A DNA stretch of 64,000 nt, from NCBI GenBank assembly GCA_964023275.1, contig OZ029929.1, positions 11,604,483 to 11,668,482 on the forward strand. Direction: 5' to 3'. The notes beneath the pieces are model-generated. The model made no database searches. It had not been told where the DNA came from and worked only from the letters and a program-made list of their open reading frames with translations. The position numbers and the translations under genes are program-made. The stretch's first letter is position 1. The number at the start of each line of letters is the position of its first letter. Shown here piece by piece: positions 1 through 12,400 of the stretch. Origin of the DNA: Norana najaformis (taxonomy: Eukaryota > Annelida > Clitellata > Crassiclitellata > Hormogastridae).

Positions 1-402
1 CATTTATATATATGTGTATGTACTATATGTGTATATGCATACATTTATGTTTGTACGTGTGTGTAAGATCGGGTTATTATTTTGTCAGGTTGGAAGCACC
101 TTTCAGGAATTTTGTTGAAAAAGCACTAATACATTTGCACTCACAATTATGTATGTATTTATATATGTATGTGTATGTATTTATGAATTTATGTATGTAT
201 GTGTAAAGGCACTTAAATACTGGTATATATGTGTATGTATGTATGTACCTCTCAAAAGTGCTAAACAAATGTGACTTGTAGGTTAAAAATGAATGGTGAG
301 CAATGTCTTCTATTTTCGACCTAAAAGAAATAAGGAATTTCCTAAGTGCTTTGAGAGCAAACAAATGTTTACTATTATTCTGTGTTGCTGTTTCTAAACT
401 AG

Positions 403-3400
403 TTTTACAAGGCGCTCGGACATCCAGCTCCCAAACCCAGCACTTATTCTCCTCCTTGATGTCTCCCTCAATGATCTGACTGCCCTTGAACAACACCAAC
501 TGGCACCATTCTCACAACTTCGATACCTCAACGCCTCGCTCAACCGAATTGAACAGTGAGTACTTATCATTTGTTGTAAATGCATGTACCGGTAGTAACA
601 ATAATTTACCTACCATTGTAATTATCAGGCTATTTCTAGGGTGCTTTGCAAGGTCAGTTGTCAGTGCAACTGCTAAAAGTTGAGTAACATATGGAGAACC
701 AATTATTTTTGAAAGTGTCAACACTCACAACCATAGGAATAGATACTTGTGCATGTTTGTAGTCTGAGAATTTGTGCTACTCCTATTCTTATCGGGAATA
801 GACTAAATCAGTTTTACATGGTTGTTGAAGTATGCGAGTAATTGTGATAAGGGCAGAATATAACAGAAACAGCTTAAAAGTAAATGTAAATATACATGTT
901 TTTCTGTAGCTACTAATGGCTTTGACCCTGCTCATTTTTCAGTGAATTAATCAGGTGAGATAATTCACCACCATATGCAGTGATCAACCAAAAACCAGGA
1001 TGGGTGGCGATTGAGTGTGACGAGGAAGGAGCAGCGCACACAAATCGTTTGTTAAAATTTAACAGGAGATTAGCGGGGCACCGATCACTGTGAGACTTGT
1101 TCAACACAGTGTTTAGGTTGAGGGGATAGGACTAATTGTGTCCTCTCCAATGTTTTAAAAATTTTCATGCATCACTCAGAGCTTCCTTGAATTATTACTT
1201 TTCCATTGTATAATAATAGTAGTAGCAGTAGTAATAGTTGGAGCAGCAGCTGTAGTAGTGTCGGGGATTACACTTACCTTGGGTAAAAAATGATTAATCA
1301 TCTTCTCCACCAAGCCAAAAGCTGTGAAGACTAGCCATTGCAGAAGAACACTTCCCAAACTTTTTAAATCCTGATGGTCATCTATGCCTTGGGTAATAAA
1401 TAATTAAACCAGATTAGTATTAGAAAAAGTGGTGCATCAAATGTAATAACATAATGGCTGAACTAATTTCTTAAGAAGGAACGGGAGGAGGGAAAGGACA
1501 TGTCCCCTTGAATGTTGGAGGTGAATTGAAACTGCTGAAGATTAGTGGTAAGGCATGGGGCATGTAAGACTTGTATCCCTTTTTATTTCAGGGTGGCTTA
1601 TGGATGGAGTCCATGCAACAGTAGAAGCTGTTTGTAGGAAGGTTTATCTTGGTCTTGGAGTTTAATTATGCTCTCCCTGAATCTGCTACACCTTTTGATG
1701 TGATTCAAAGGATTCCGACGAACTTCTGTAGAACCACTGTAACAATGCAATGGGCTTCAGTCAGTGGCAAATGCAGTGAGATTTGCTCTACAAGCCTCTC
1801 TCTCTGTCTGCACAGCTTTCTCTGTCTCAAGGCTATAATAGACTACAAGTAACTGATTACAAACAAAATAATTCGATATGCAACAATGTAATATGCAATA
1901 TCACATGCAAGAAACATCAAAATGATATATTTAATATGCAACACTAATTATAATATGCAACATATGGGGCCGTCCATAAATGACGTCACACAAAATTTAG
2001 GACGATTTTTGACCGCTCTACCCCCTCGTCCCACGTCACAGAAGTCATACCCTCCCTCAAATATGACATTACAAAGCTCTGCACACCCACCCACCCGAAA
2101 AAAACAGATGTCCAGAATGTTATATGCAAATTTTCTTATAATTATCAAATAAAGTAATTATAACTATAAAAATAATTGAAACTATATAGTAGAACGAAGC
2201 AAAATGTAGGGAGTATAAATATTACAATCATTATGCATTTGACAAAATGAAAAGCTCTGGTAGAATCATTACAATTATTAAAAATGTTTAATAACAATAA
2301 CTCGAAACAATCCAAAATGTTTGATGTGATGATGTAACGTCACATTTCTTAAACACCCCTCCCCTTCGTCACAAATCGTCAAAGATGTGTGACCCCTCGC
2401 CCCATAGGTGCGTGACGTCATTTATGGACGGCCCCCTATAGTGCTCAGTATGATGTAGAAGATACAGTAATGTACAACAGCGTAACTGAGCCTATTGAAT
2501 ATTTTGAAGATGGCAGGCTTTCAACTTCTTATAGCAAATAACCGTGATTTTTATTGACAAACTTGGTACTAAAATTCTATCATTGGTTTAACATAACGTT
2601 GTAATGCTTGGTTAATGTTGCAAAGTAGTTGCCTGGTTGCTCTTGCCACCTCTTTGTCAGGACAAGTACCGCTTTGCTACAGAGGATATTCCTTTCCTGT
2701 TATCTATTCAGTCTAAACTATAAAAGTAGTTTTTTGAATAAATGTATCAGTAGTTATGTATAATCGGGCATGTTTGCCCATTATATCTGCCCGTATTATA
2801 ATCTAGTTTAAACATGTATGTAATCGATCTATATATGTAGCGCATGCGCACTTTCATATGCTAATGAATGCTACAGACCTGCTTACCTACAATGGTTAAA
2901 GCGTGAGTTAATTAAGGCGCCTCTCTGCGGTAGGATGCCAGTTCGTAGTGGCAAATATTTCAGAGATTTAAGTCGGGGGTTAGCACGGTCCGTACACGGG
3001 GACCTTAAATGGCGTGGCACCCATTCAAACGGGCAGCGGTGGCGAAGGATCTCGGCGATTAATTCATTGAAAAATGAGCAGGGTAGAGGCCATACGGTCG
3101 CTATTGAAAAACGTGCGCATTTGCTTACTTTTTATGTGGTGATTGGGTTGGCTGATGGTCGGTTGTGATGGCATTCGGTAGGTGGCGCAGATAATAAAGG
3201 TTTTGTCGACATTCGCCAGTGGGCAGTAGAACATCGCTAATTGATGTAGTGAAAATAATATTAGTAGGTCATCGGGTAATCAACTCGAATGACTGGCTTA
3301 AATGTGACTGGCTTAAATGTAGATGTAAGCATTTTTCCATAGCGACCGTGTGGCCTCAACCTTGCTTATTTCTGAGTGAATTTATCGGGTGAGATCCTGT

Positions 3401-6400
3401 CCGTTTGAATGGGCGCCACGCCATTTAAGGTCCCCTTGCTAGCCCGAGATTTGAGTAGGCCGTCGCAGTTATCACGCTTTGTCCGGTGCCTAGCTGTCGG
3501 GGTGGCCGTTCTGGCGGGCCGGAGTTGGGTTGGGTTTTTGCAGGGCCTACAGAGCTGCTGTAAGGTGTGCATCACCTATCACACCCGCTTGTGTAACTGT
3601 AAGAGATAGGATATACCTATGTTCGATAATAGCACCGAGGAGTCCATGCTTCAACCCACCGCCAGCCTTGTGGGAGTGGGCATCACCCATGCGGTCCCCG
3701 AACTGCGGTTGGGAGACGTGGTGGGGACGGTGGCGTCTTCTGTCAGCCACAGGAAGAGGGTGAAAAACACCAGGTGGCCTCAGACCAGCCGTTTACATCT
3801 ACTGTATTCCGTAGGCCTATCTCAATAATACTATTCCATGTTACAGTAATCCTATTCCATGTCTCGGTAAACCTATTCCATGCAATTTGTGTGCGTGGTT
3901 TAAGTTCCCTTGTAGCTTTTTACGTGGCTCTATAACGCTAGACTGAATCAGCCTCAAATTGCCGATATGATTCTACATGCTTTTGGATCCAAACCCATTT
4001 CCGGGAAATTGGTTCGAGTGACTGGCAACAGACCGGCAGCCAGGTAGAAGGTCAGGCCGACAAAGATGCAGGTAGGCCTATACGAAGACAGATGAAAAGA
4101 CTGACGGACAGACACACGGGCAGGAACGCCTTTGCAAGTTTATAACTGGCCTAGTTAGCGACATAGGTAATTGCGTACGCCAAGGAGCCTCTGCACGTGA
4201 GGATCCCAGGTTCGCGTCCCGGTCGTGGCTTATTTCGGAGATTTAAATCTCGGGCTAGTACGGTCCGTGCACGGGGACCTTAAATGGCGTGGCGCCCATT
4301 CAAACGGGCAGCGGTGGTGAAGAATCTCACCAGATAAATTCATTGCAAAATGAGCAGGGTCTAGGCCATACGGTCGCTATATAAAACTTATACATTTACA
4401 TTTACAAGGAAGTCGGCACGGTTTCCAGAGCGGGTGCGGGAAAACCGCAGAAGTTTGAAAGATGGTTAAGTACGAAAGGTCGTAGTTTGTTTTGCTGAAA
4501 ATGACGACCTTATCTTTAGTTTTAAATACTTTCTTGACAATCGAAGGCCTTTATATCCTTTTCCCTCTCTATCGTAATCTCGAGATTTCTACAACGCCAA
4601 ACGAAGGCTAAGTCGTGGGAACAAGCTTATTCACAGGCGCTCGGTCAAAACAAAATCAATAGGCAGGTAAGGTCAGATTTGTTTTCAGATCAAGATCCAG
4701 GGGTCGGGGTTGGTTGACAGATGGCAACGGTGGATTGTGTTTAGAATAGAGACTGCGAGGGAGGTACGGTTAAGAGAAGGAATCAGGATAGGATTTGTGG
4801 AAGAGGAGTGTTTTCAGTTTTGAGTGAAAGACCCGAGCAGAGATTGAAAGAAGTGCGCTGTTGGTGCTGGTGAGTTCAAATGATGGGTAAGATTAGTGCC
4901 GTAATTCTGGCGGAAATTATTCCAGAGGGGCTTAGAAACTTGGACTATGCAGCTATTTACAAATTTTAAGGATGAGGTGATGGGGAGCGAAGAAGACGAG
5001 TGGGGTGATTAACTGGGGTTCGTAATCGTAATCGTAATCCCGAGATTTCTACAGCGCCCAACGAAAGCCGCGTCGCGGGGACCAGCTTATTCACAGGCGC
5101 TCAGTAAAAACAAACTCAATAGGCAAAAGGGTTCGGTTCCAGAGCAAGAACCAAAAGTCAGACGGAGAGACAGCGTGATAGCTGTGGGGTGTTATTTGGG
5201 GTTGGAGAGGAGGGATAGATAAGAGGAAGGGGTTGGGAGGATTGTAGTGAATTGCTGGCAAGTGATTATTACCGTTTATTAAGTATTTACTTCCCAAGTT
5301 TTGGTTTTAAACTTACACGTCTTACCCTTCAGTGGCTGACCTTCTAGACTTCCAACTTTTCATTACCTTCCTTTCCAAGCACACCTGCCATGCTTCCCAG
5401 CGAGCACAAACATATTATAGACAGCGTTGTACAACGTTGGAACATTGGGTGTGAGCTAGCTGGGTTTTATCAAAACCCGAACTTTGGCACACAAACATTT
5501 TAATTTCTTGTGGGAAAGTTGAAACCAAAAGCACCTCTGGCCCCACCAGTTTCGGTTTTCCCATGGTTTATTTTCACGGTTAAAGGTATTGCGCAATAAC
5601 AGGTCTGGGTTGTTTACAACCTGCAGGCTAGTTTTTTCGTCGTTGCCCTGGATGCATGAGTAAGAACGTGCCGTCACCTGTATACATGTATACAAAGGAG
5701 CTTAGTCAATACGATGTGCACTCATTGTATGCACCTCAATTGCGTAATCTGTATGAAGTGGCTTATACATCATTTGGGGTTGTCCTTAAATTGTAACTGT
5801 AATCACAAATTTGCATAGCGCCCCTTCAGGATAAACTCGTCACAGGCGTTCCGGACTTGACATTGCAAACTCATGGTCACACAGAATTGTTTTAGAGCGC
5901 TTACAGAAAAGAGGAAAAACCAGAGTTCATGTTGTAGGTTGCGAACCACAGCGAAACTTCTGTGGAAGTGCGTGCAGGGAGGACAACCAGGGCACCTTGT
6001 ACAGTAGAGCAAACGGATCTGCGACCAGGAATGGACGAGGCTGAGATATGTAACTCCCCAACCTCCCTTAAATGAGATGGGAGCACTCACTGCCTGCAAG
6101 ACAGTTAGGTATAAACATATCTAGGAAGAGAGTTCCAAAATCTAGGTCTCTTCCTGTATCTGTTCGTTTAGCTCAGTCGCTTGTGTCATTTCGTTCTCAA
6201 CTTAAGATTTATCTTTTCAATTTGCTTATCTCCTCAGGCTGCCTTTCTGTCTCAGTGGACTGATTTTCTAACTGATTGAGGCCTGGGGTTGGTGTGCCAT
6301 CGGTTGATGCCTTGTGCATTTGACACCGATGCGATAGAAGTTATTAACTAACTAATTAATAATAATAACGAGCATATAGATCCTAAACTCTGCATTTTTG

Positions 6401-9400
6401 GTTGTGCAACCAGCACAGTATCCTATATTCCCATATGAGCTCCATATGGCATGTGTATGTGTCCATATGCATGATATATGAAGCCCATATGGTAACATAG
6501 GCCTAGTTGTATTCTTACCATCTTTTCAACATATGTTGTTGGGGTTCCTACAGCCAGGGGCATATTTAACAATCTGCCACCCAAGTTTTTTTGCCACTCC
6601 TAATATTTATGTTCTAAAGCTTTAACTTCTTTAATTTAGTTCCAGGGAACACCAGTAATAACAACATAACTTTAAAATGTTTTAACATTATTAATACAAT
6701 CATCAGACAGTTTATTTTCCATGTCATAACATACTGTGACCTACTTAATGGTAATTACAGTATTATTACAATACACTTTCAAATGCTCACCCTAACCCTG
6801 ACAGTAATAGTTAATGAAATTTATGATATAGTAAAGATTTAAAACAATGTTCATGCAAATTTTAGAGAAATAAGATTTCAACACATATTTGGGGAGACTG
6901 ATAAATCAAAATTAAACACTGATAAACATGAACAGTCTCACTATGTTGTATAGGATTTGGCAGCTTGCAAACTTTGTCATCTTCAGAAAACTCAGACAAC
7001 TCGTCACTGTTGAAAAATATGATGATGGGCTTTCTCTTTTTAAATGTTTAATCATGTTCTCTTTGTCTTCTTCAAAGATCTGGCCAACATAATGAATAGT
7101 TTTTTCATCATGTCAAAGTTCACCAAAACAAAATCTCCAATGCTCAGTGTTGCAAAGTTACAGAACTTTCATACTGTGTGCTGTTCATTCTTTTAGTTCT
7201 CATCATTGTCATCACTTTCCACTGGAGGAAGGCAGATGATGTCTTCAACAGATTCATTATACTGTTCTTCAACAACCTATTATTGTTTTTCTTCTTTTTG
7301 GATAATCTAATAGCATATTCTTCACCTTCAATATCTGACTGATCAAAGTTTATTCTTTTGGCTTTGTGCTTCTTTGCTTTTCTAACAATGACTTTCTCTT
7401 TTTCTGATTTTTTCTACTATTTTCTTTAGCCAGTCTTGAGATCAAAGATAAAATTTCTTTAGAATTCCAACATGGACGTTATCGACAAAGCAGTTAGTTC
7501 ATAGCATTTCTTGATGAACAGAGACCACACTCGTATGATGTCATAAAGATCTGCCCATAAATTATTTAGCGCCAAAAGATCAACGTGTCCCTAAGCTTAA
7601 GGTGCCCCGATCTCCCCTAAAATTAATTGTCAGGAGATGAAAAAATGAGATTACGAATCTCAGTCATAGTTGTTGGTAGGAAAAGGAGGAGACCCGGTGG
7701 AGGAGATTTCGAATATGATAGGTATCGGATGAAGAAATGTTGGAAACTTAAGTCTTAGGGTCGAGATCTTGTCAGAAAGTTAGTTTTGGAGCTATGTTAG
7801 GTTTCAGCTAAGAGAAAAGCAGGAACTCGCCGTACGTAACGGAACTGTAGAATTAACAAATAAGCAATGGCGGAGAACAAGGGGCCAGTCAAATTATTGA
7901 TAAATTCAAGTGTTAGCAGGTCAATGTAAAAGCAGTATAGGCCTACTTCCTTTTAAAACCGCTAAACTACTGGCCTAGAAATTTATGAATTATATTATAG
8001 CAAATATTTCTTACTTTTTTTATAATACAAGCTCCTCTAAAATGTAGTACATAATAGAGGCTGAACTACAAATTGCCACAGTCACGTCGAAGATGCCATC
8101 AAACACCGCTGGATCAATTCCAGATGCATTACGGATGGTAACCAGAGCTTCTGCCGTATTCAGTACACCCTCGATCAACAAAAGCACGATGTCTCCGAAG
8201 TCTTGTGATCTAATTATTTCGCGCAGCCATTCTTGACGAAGAATCCACCGACTGTTGTCAATTATTGATCTTGCACGAATCTCCGCTTTTACAATTACAT
8301 ATATCATCAGCAGGTTTAAAGTTAAAACCATGCATCCAAGATGAATTGGTTCAAACATTTGCTTCATTTCTTCAATTATTTTAGGCCTGTATAAAATTTT
8401 TAACACGTCTAGAACACTGGTACTGTGTTGCATTATGTTGTCGAACAGAGACATTTTCGAACCAGAGTCACTGGTGATTTGATAACATTTATTTAACGAG
8501 TCGCTTTGGCTGGGCGCTTCCCTTCTATAGTAGGCCTCGGATGACGACATGACTTCTGATTGGCCAGCCTAAATGGCCTTATAATCCAGGCTGGTTTGGT
8601 AAGGCCTACATGGTCTGGTGCCAGTGGTTTTACGAACAGACAAACAAGCCTTGCACAAACGGAGAAGTCGAATAAGACACGAGCAGATTCGCAGACAAAC
8701 TTCAGACAAACAGACGGGTACACAGACAACAGTTGGGGCACAGTAGCCGATTGGTTAGAGCGCTCGGCTTGTAACGCGGAGAGCACGGGTTCGAGCCTCC
8801 TTTGAGACGGTTACTGTGTGCGGACCTTGAGCAAGTCCTTCACTCACAACTGCTCAGCGCATCGATTGATGCTTAGTTGTTAGATAGTGGCGCTTAATAA
8901 ATGCGGAAGTAATAAAGGTCGACGTAGCGCACATGACTGTTCACATATTAACCGTTCAGCCGGTGCGAACCCGCAACCTTTCGATTACAGACCCAGTGCG
9001 CCGATGGAATAGACCACGTCGTCGTACTTACTGTATAGAGTTCAAAAGGTCGTTTGCAGAACTTCGTTTTGCATAAGTAAACTTTTGTCTTTACCTTCAC
9101 ACGGCCGCTGACGAGATCTCCGGAAGAGACAACGTGTCTTTCACTCAAGACTTAAAACTCTTCTTTTCCAAAAATCTTATCCTGATTCTTCCTCTTCCCC
9201 TTATCTCTCTTCTCGCTTCAGTTTTAAACACCATCCACCGTAGCCGTCCGACTGCCTGACTCCTGGATCTTGACCTGGAACCGAACCCTTTTGCCTATCG
9301 ATTTTGTTTTGACTGAGCGCCTGTGAATAAGCTGGTTCCCGCGACTTAGCTTTCGTTGGGCGAATCGAGATTACGATTACGATGAATAAGTGATTATTGA

Positions 9401-12400
9401 TAACGTTACAGCATAACCGGAAGGATAGTGAACACTGTTTTAGGATTGTCAATTCGATGCTTGATAATGAAGACAAGGAAGAAAGTGGCAGTGAGGATGA
9501 TTGAGGAGAAGGATGGTGATGGTGGTGATGATGATCATCATGGTCACGGTGATAAGGTTGAGGATGGCGGCGGTGATGATGTGGATGAGGAAGAGAAGGA
9601 GGATGGTGGTTATGAAGAGGAGAAGGATCATGATGAGGTTCAGGAAGATGGTGGTGATGATGGTGATTAGGAGCAGGATGGTGATTGTGATGATGATGAC
9701 TGTCTTCGTCTGTATGCTTTAGTTTCAGTGGTGTTGCAGTTCTTCGCCAGCTACACGTTCTTGACCTTTCACACAACCAGGTCAGTCGGCTGGCCGTGGA
9801 TCTGTCGAGGTGTCAGGCGCTCGTCAGACTCGACGTCTCCGTCAACCAGATCGAGAACCTCAGCCAGATGCCGATGCTTTCCAATCTCCGCATCCTCAAC
9901 CTCCGCTGCAACAAGGTCCGACAGCAAATTATTAATCAATTGTTATTTATTAGAAATTTCTATAGCGCCGGTGTCTAAGCGCAGTCAGGTCAACATCTAG
10001 AAAGTCAGTCCACTGAAACAGAAAGGCAGCTTACAACAGACCAGCCAATTGACGAAGGTCTGACACGAAATGCTTGAAGTGCTGCTTCAAGGGCAGGTCC
10101 GTGGAGGGCAATCCAGCCATCGATCTCTCTGAATTCCCCCCAGTGAAACTGGTTTCGGCAAGGGTTTAACGCATGCCACTTCCTTTTTGCTTATCCACCA
10201 TAGGCTGCCTCTCTGCCTTGCGGACTGACCTCCTGACCTGACTGTGGTTTGGTTTTGTTGTGCCATCGGTTGATGCCTTGTGAATTAGACACCGGCGCAT
10301 TAGAAGTTGCTAAATTATTATTATTATTCCTTCTTCCTTTTAGTCCATGGACTCATTGCCCATTGATATTGATCGCAGGCCCAACTATTTTTCTCCATTT
10401 GCCTCCATCCTGTGCCCACTTGCCACAGAAATGATAAATTAAAAACTTCTGTGATAATACTTTTTAATAAAGAAAACAGGCAAAAGTGGGACGAGGGGCA
10501 GGAAAACTCAAGACTTGAAGGGCAGAGAAAGTGGGCAGTTGTGCAAATGGGGGAGAAACCAACCAAAAGAGGCACGTGACTGAAAAGGTTGTCAGAAATT
10601 TTCCACCATGAAATTTTCTACTATGTAGGGTCTCAATCATGGTAAAATTACCCCCACTCACGCCTTGCTTGATTCGTGGATCCGCTAGTGAACACGTTGC
10701 ATATTACATAACGGGGTACGACTGCTCATTTACCTACCAACTCCGATTCGTATGATATTATACCTGATGATAGTTCTCGACATGAATATTCGAACGCGCC
10801 TATTCCCATCTTCTGCAAACAATCCGGCGATTTTCTACGAGTTTTTGAAAGTATACGATTTCATGTATTTCATGCACACACATCGACATCCGCCATTTGT
10901 AATCCCGGATTGTATATCACTAGCCGGAGGTCACATGCAGCGATGCATAGCATTTACAAATGGCGGATGTCGATGTGTGTGCATGAAATACATGAAATCG
11001 TATACTTTCAAAAAATCGTAGAAAATCGCCGGATTGTTTGCAGAAGACGGGAATAGGCGCGTTCGAATATTCATGTCGAGAACTATCATCAGGTATAATA
11101 TTATACGAATCGGAGTTGGTAGGTAAATGAGCAGTCGTACCCATAACTGTCTCACTGGATGCGCCCCTCTCTACCTAAGGGAGCTTTGTGTTCTGACCTC
11201 TGTCCCCGGCCGCAGTCTGCTCCTTTTGGCGTATGAGGGTGACTTGCTTGTCCCATTGGCTCGAACAGCCACTGGTCAACGCAGAAGTTTTGCTGTGGCT
11301 GGCCTTGGGTCTTGGAACTGCCTGCCTGGTGACCTGCGGCATGAACTTCTCAGCCTTTCTCCTCCTCTCTTCCGCAAGCGCTTGAAGACCTACTTCTTCC
11401 CCAGTGTTTCTGGGTCGTCGGACCGGGAGCGCCTCTGATAAGTATACCTTGAAGTGGCGCGTTATAAATATTTTATTACAATTATGATTACATTACTAGG
11501 TTTCCATTTTGTTGTATTGCTTCTACGTAACTCTCACTGTGTTGTGAACATAACTGGGAGTGTGGTAAATTAATCTGCATGGTGTATGTGTGAAGGTGGG
11601 CATCGATAAGACTTCCGGTCTGCATTTGGCAAGTAAACAGTGATAGATAGATTCATACAAAAACAGTGAGGTAATATTATTGTTGGTGGTCACGACTTAC
11701 TGCAAACAAACTACTGGAAGTAGAACTGTATGCACACTTTCAATCCAGAACCACTTTAACCGGGCTACACCTCCCCTTTATATAGTATTATTTTGAATTT
11801 CTTATGTTTGTGTTTCCAAATTTTGTTTCTCCAAGGATTGGTTTCTAAAGCAAAGTAAATAAACGAATACACCATGGTTGTTGTTGCAAGTATAGTGGAG
11901 CAGTTACGTTACCTAAGACAAACATTCAGAATTCATGCTTAAAAGTCATAGGTTGTTGTTGTTGGTGGTGGTGTTGCTGTTGTTGCTAATGTTAATGTTT
12001 ATTTGTTTCAGCTGACATCTTTGTCTGGTCTCCAGTCGCTTATCACACTTGAAGAACTCTACGTCCAAAACAATCACCTTGTAAGAGTTAGCACGCAAAG
12101 TCTGTTGCATTTACTGACCCCAAAGGAATGGAGGGCTGAGTTAAGACAAGATGACCTGGTATCAGTGCACAGTCGTCCATCCAAGTACTTAACTCCTTTT
12201 GGGCTGTTAAACTTTGCTGTGCTATCATTGCCAATGGTCAAGCAAAGTAAGTCTCGACGAGGTAAGATAAAGTAAGGCAAGACAAGACAGGCAAGAAAAG
12301 GTTAGTTTAGGTAAGGTAAGGTGTGGCAAGGTAAGAGATACAAGATGCATAAGATGAGGTACGTTAGGGGTGGAAGGGATCGTGGCACACTCACCAAACT

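Larger units (their letters stand above)
556..9728. other. Long repeat-filled intron of the LRR gene
   Basis: About 9.2 kb without recognisable LRR-gene exons. It holds a TIR element (1966-2436), several copies of tRNA-derived SINE B and SINE C, four truncated LINE 3' ends, a decayed antisense coding remnant (about 6990-7560), the antisense ORF at 8020-8550, and an acid-coding GAT/GGT-rich simple repeat at about 9500-9710 just before the next exon. The window starts with TATG/TGTA-type microsatellite (about 1-245). Confidence 0.6.

Noticed and set aside
9201-9776. 191-codon minus frame rich in His/Pro and 80-codon plus frame rich in Asp/Gly/Glu
   Set aside because: Both come from a GAT/GGT simple repeat fused to a LINE family A end. 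The real coding in this area is the LRR exon at 9729-9915.
10752-11155. Three overlapping ORFs of 74-89 codons with matching peptides
   Set aside because: The same arm of the fold-back element read in different directions; symmetry, not selection, keeps them alike.
11127-11438. 103-codon ORF as a host gene
   Set aside because: Its motifs are those of LINE ORF2 C termini, with relatives at 34010, 34722 and 59112 in this window.
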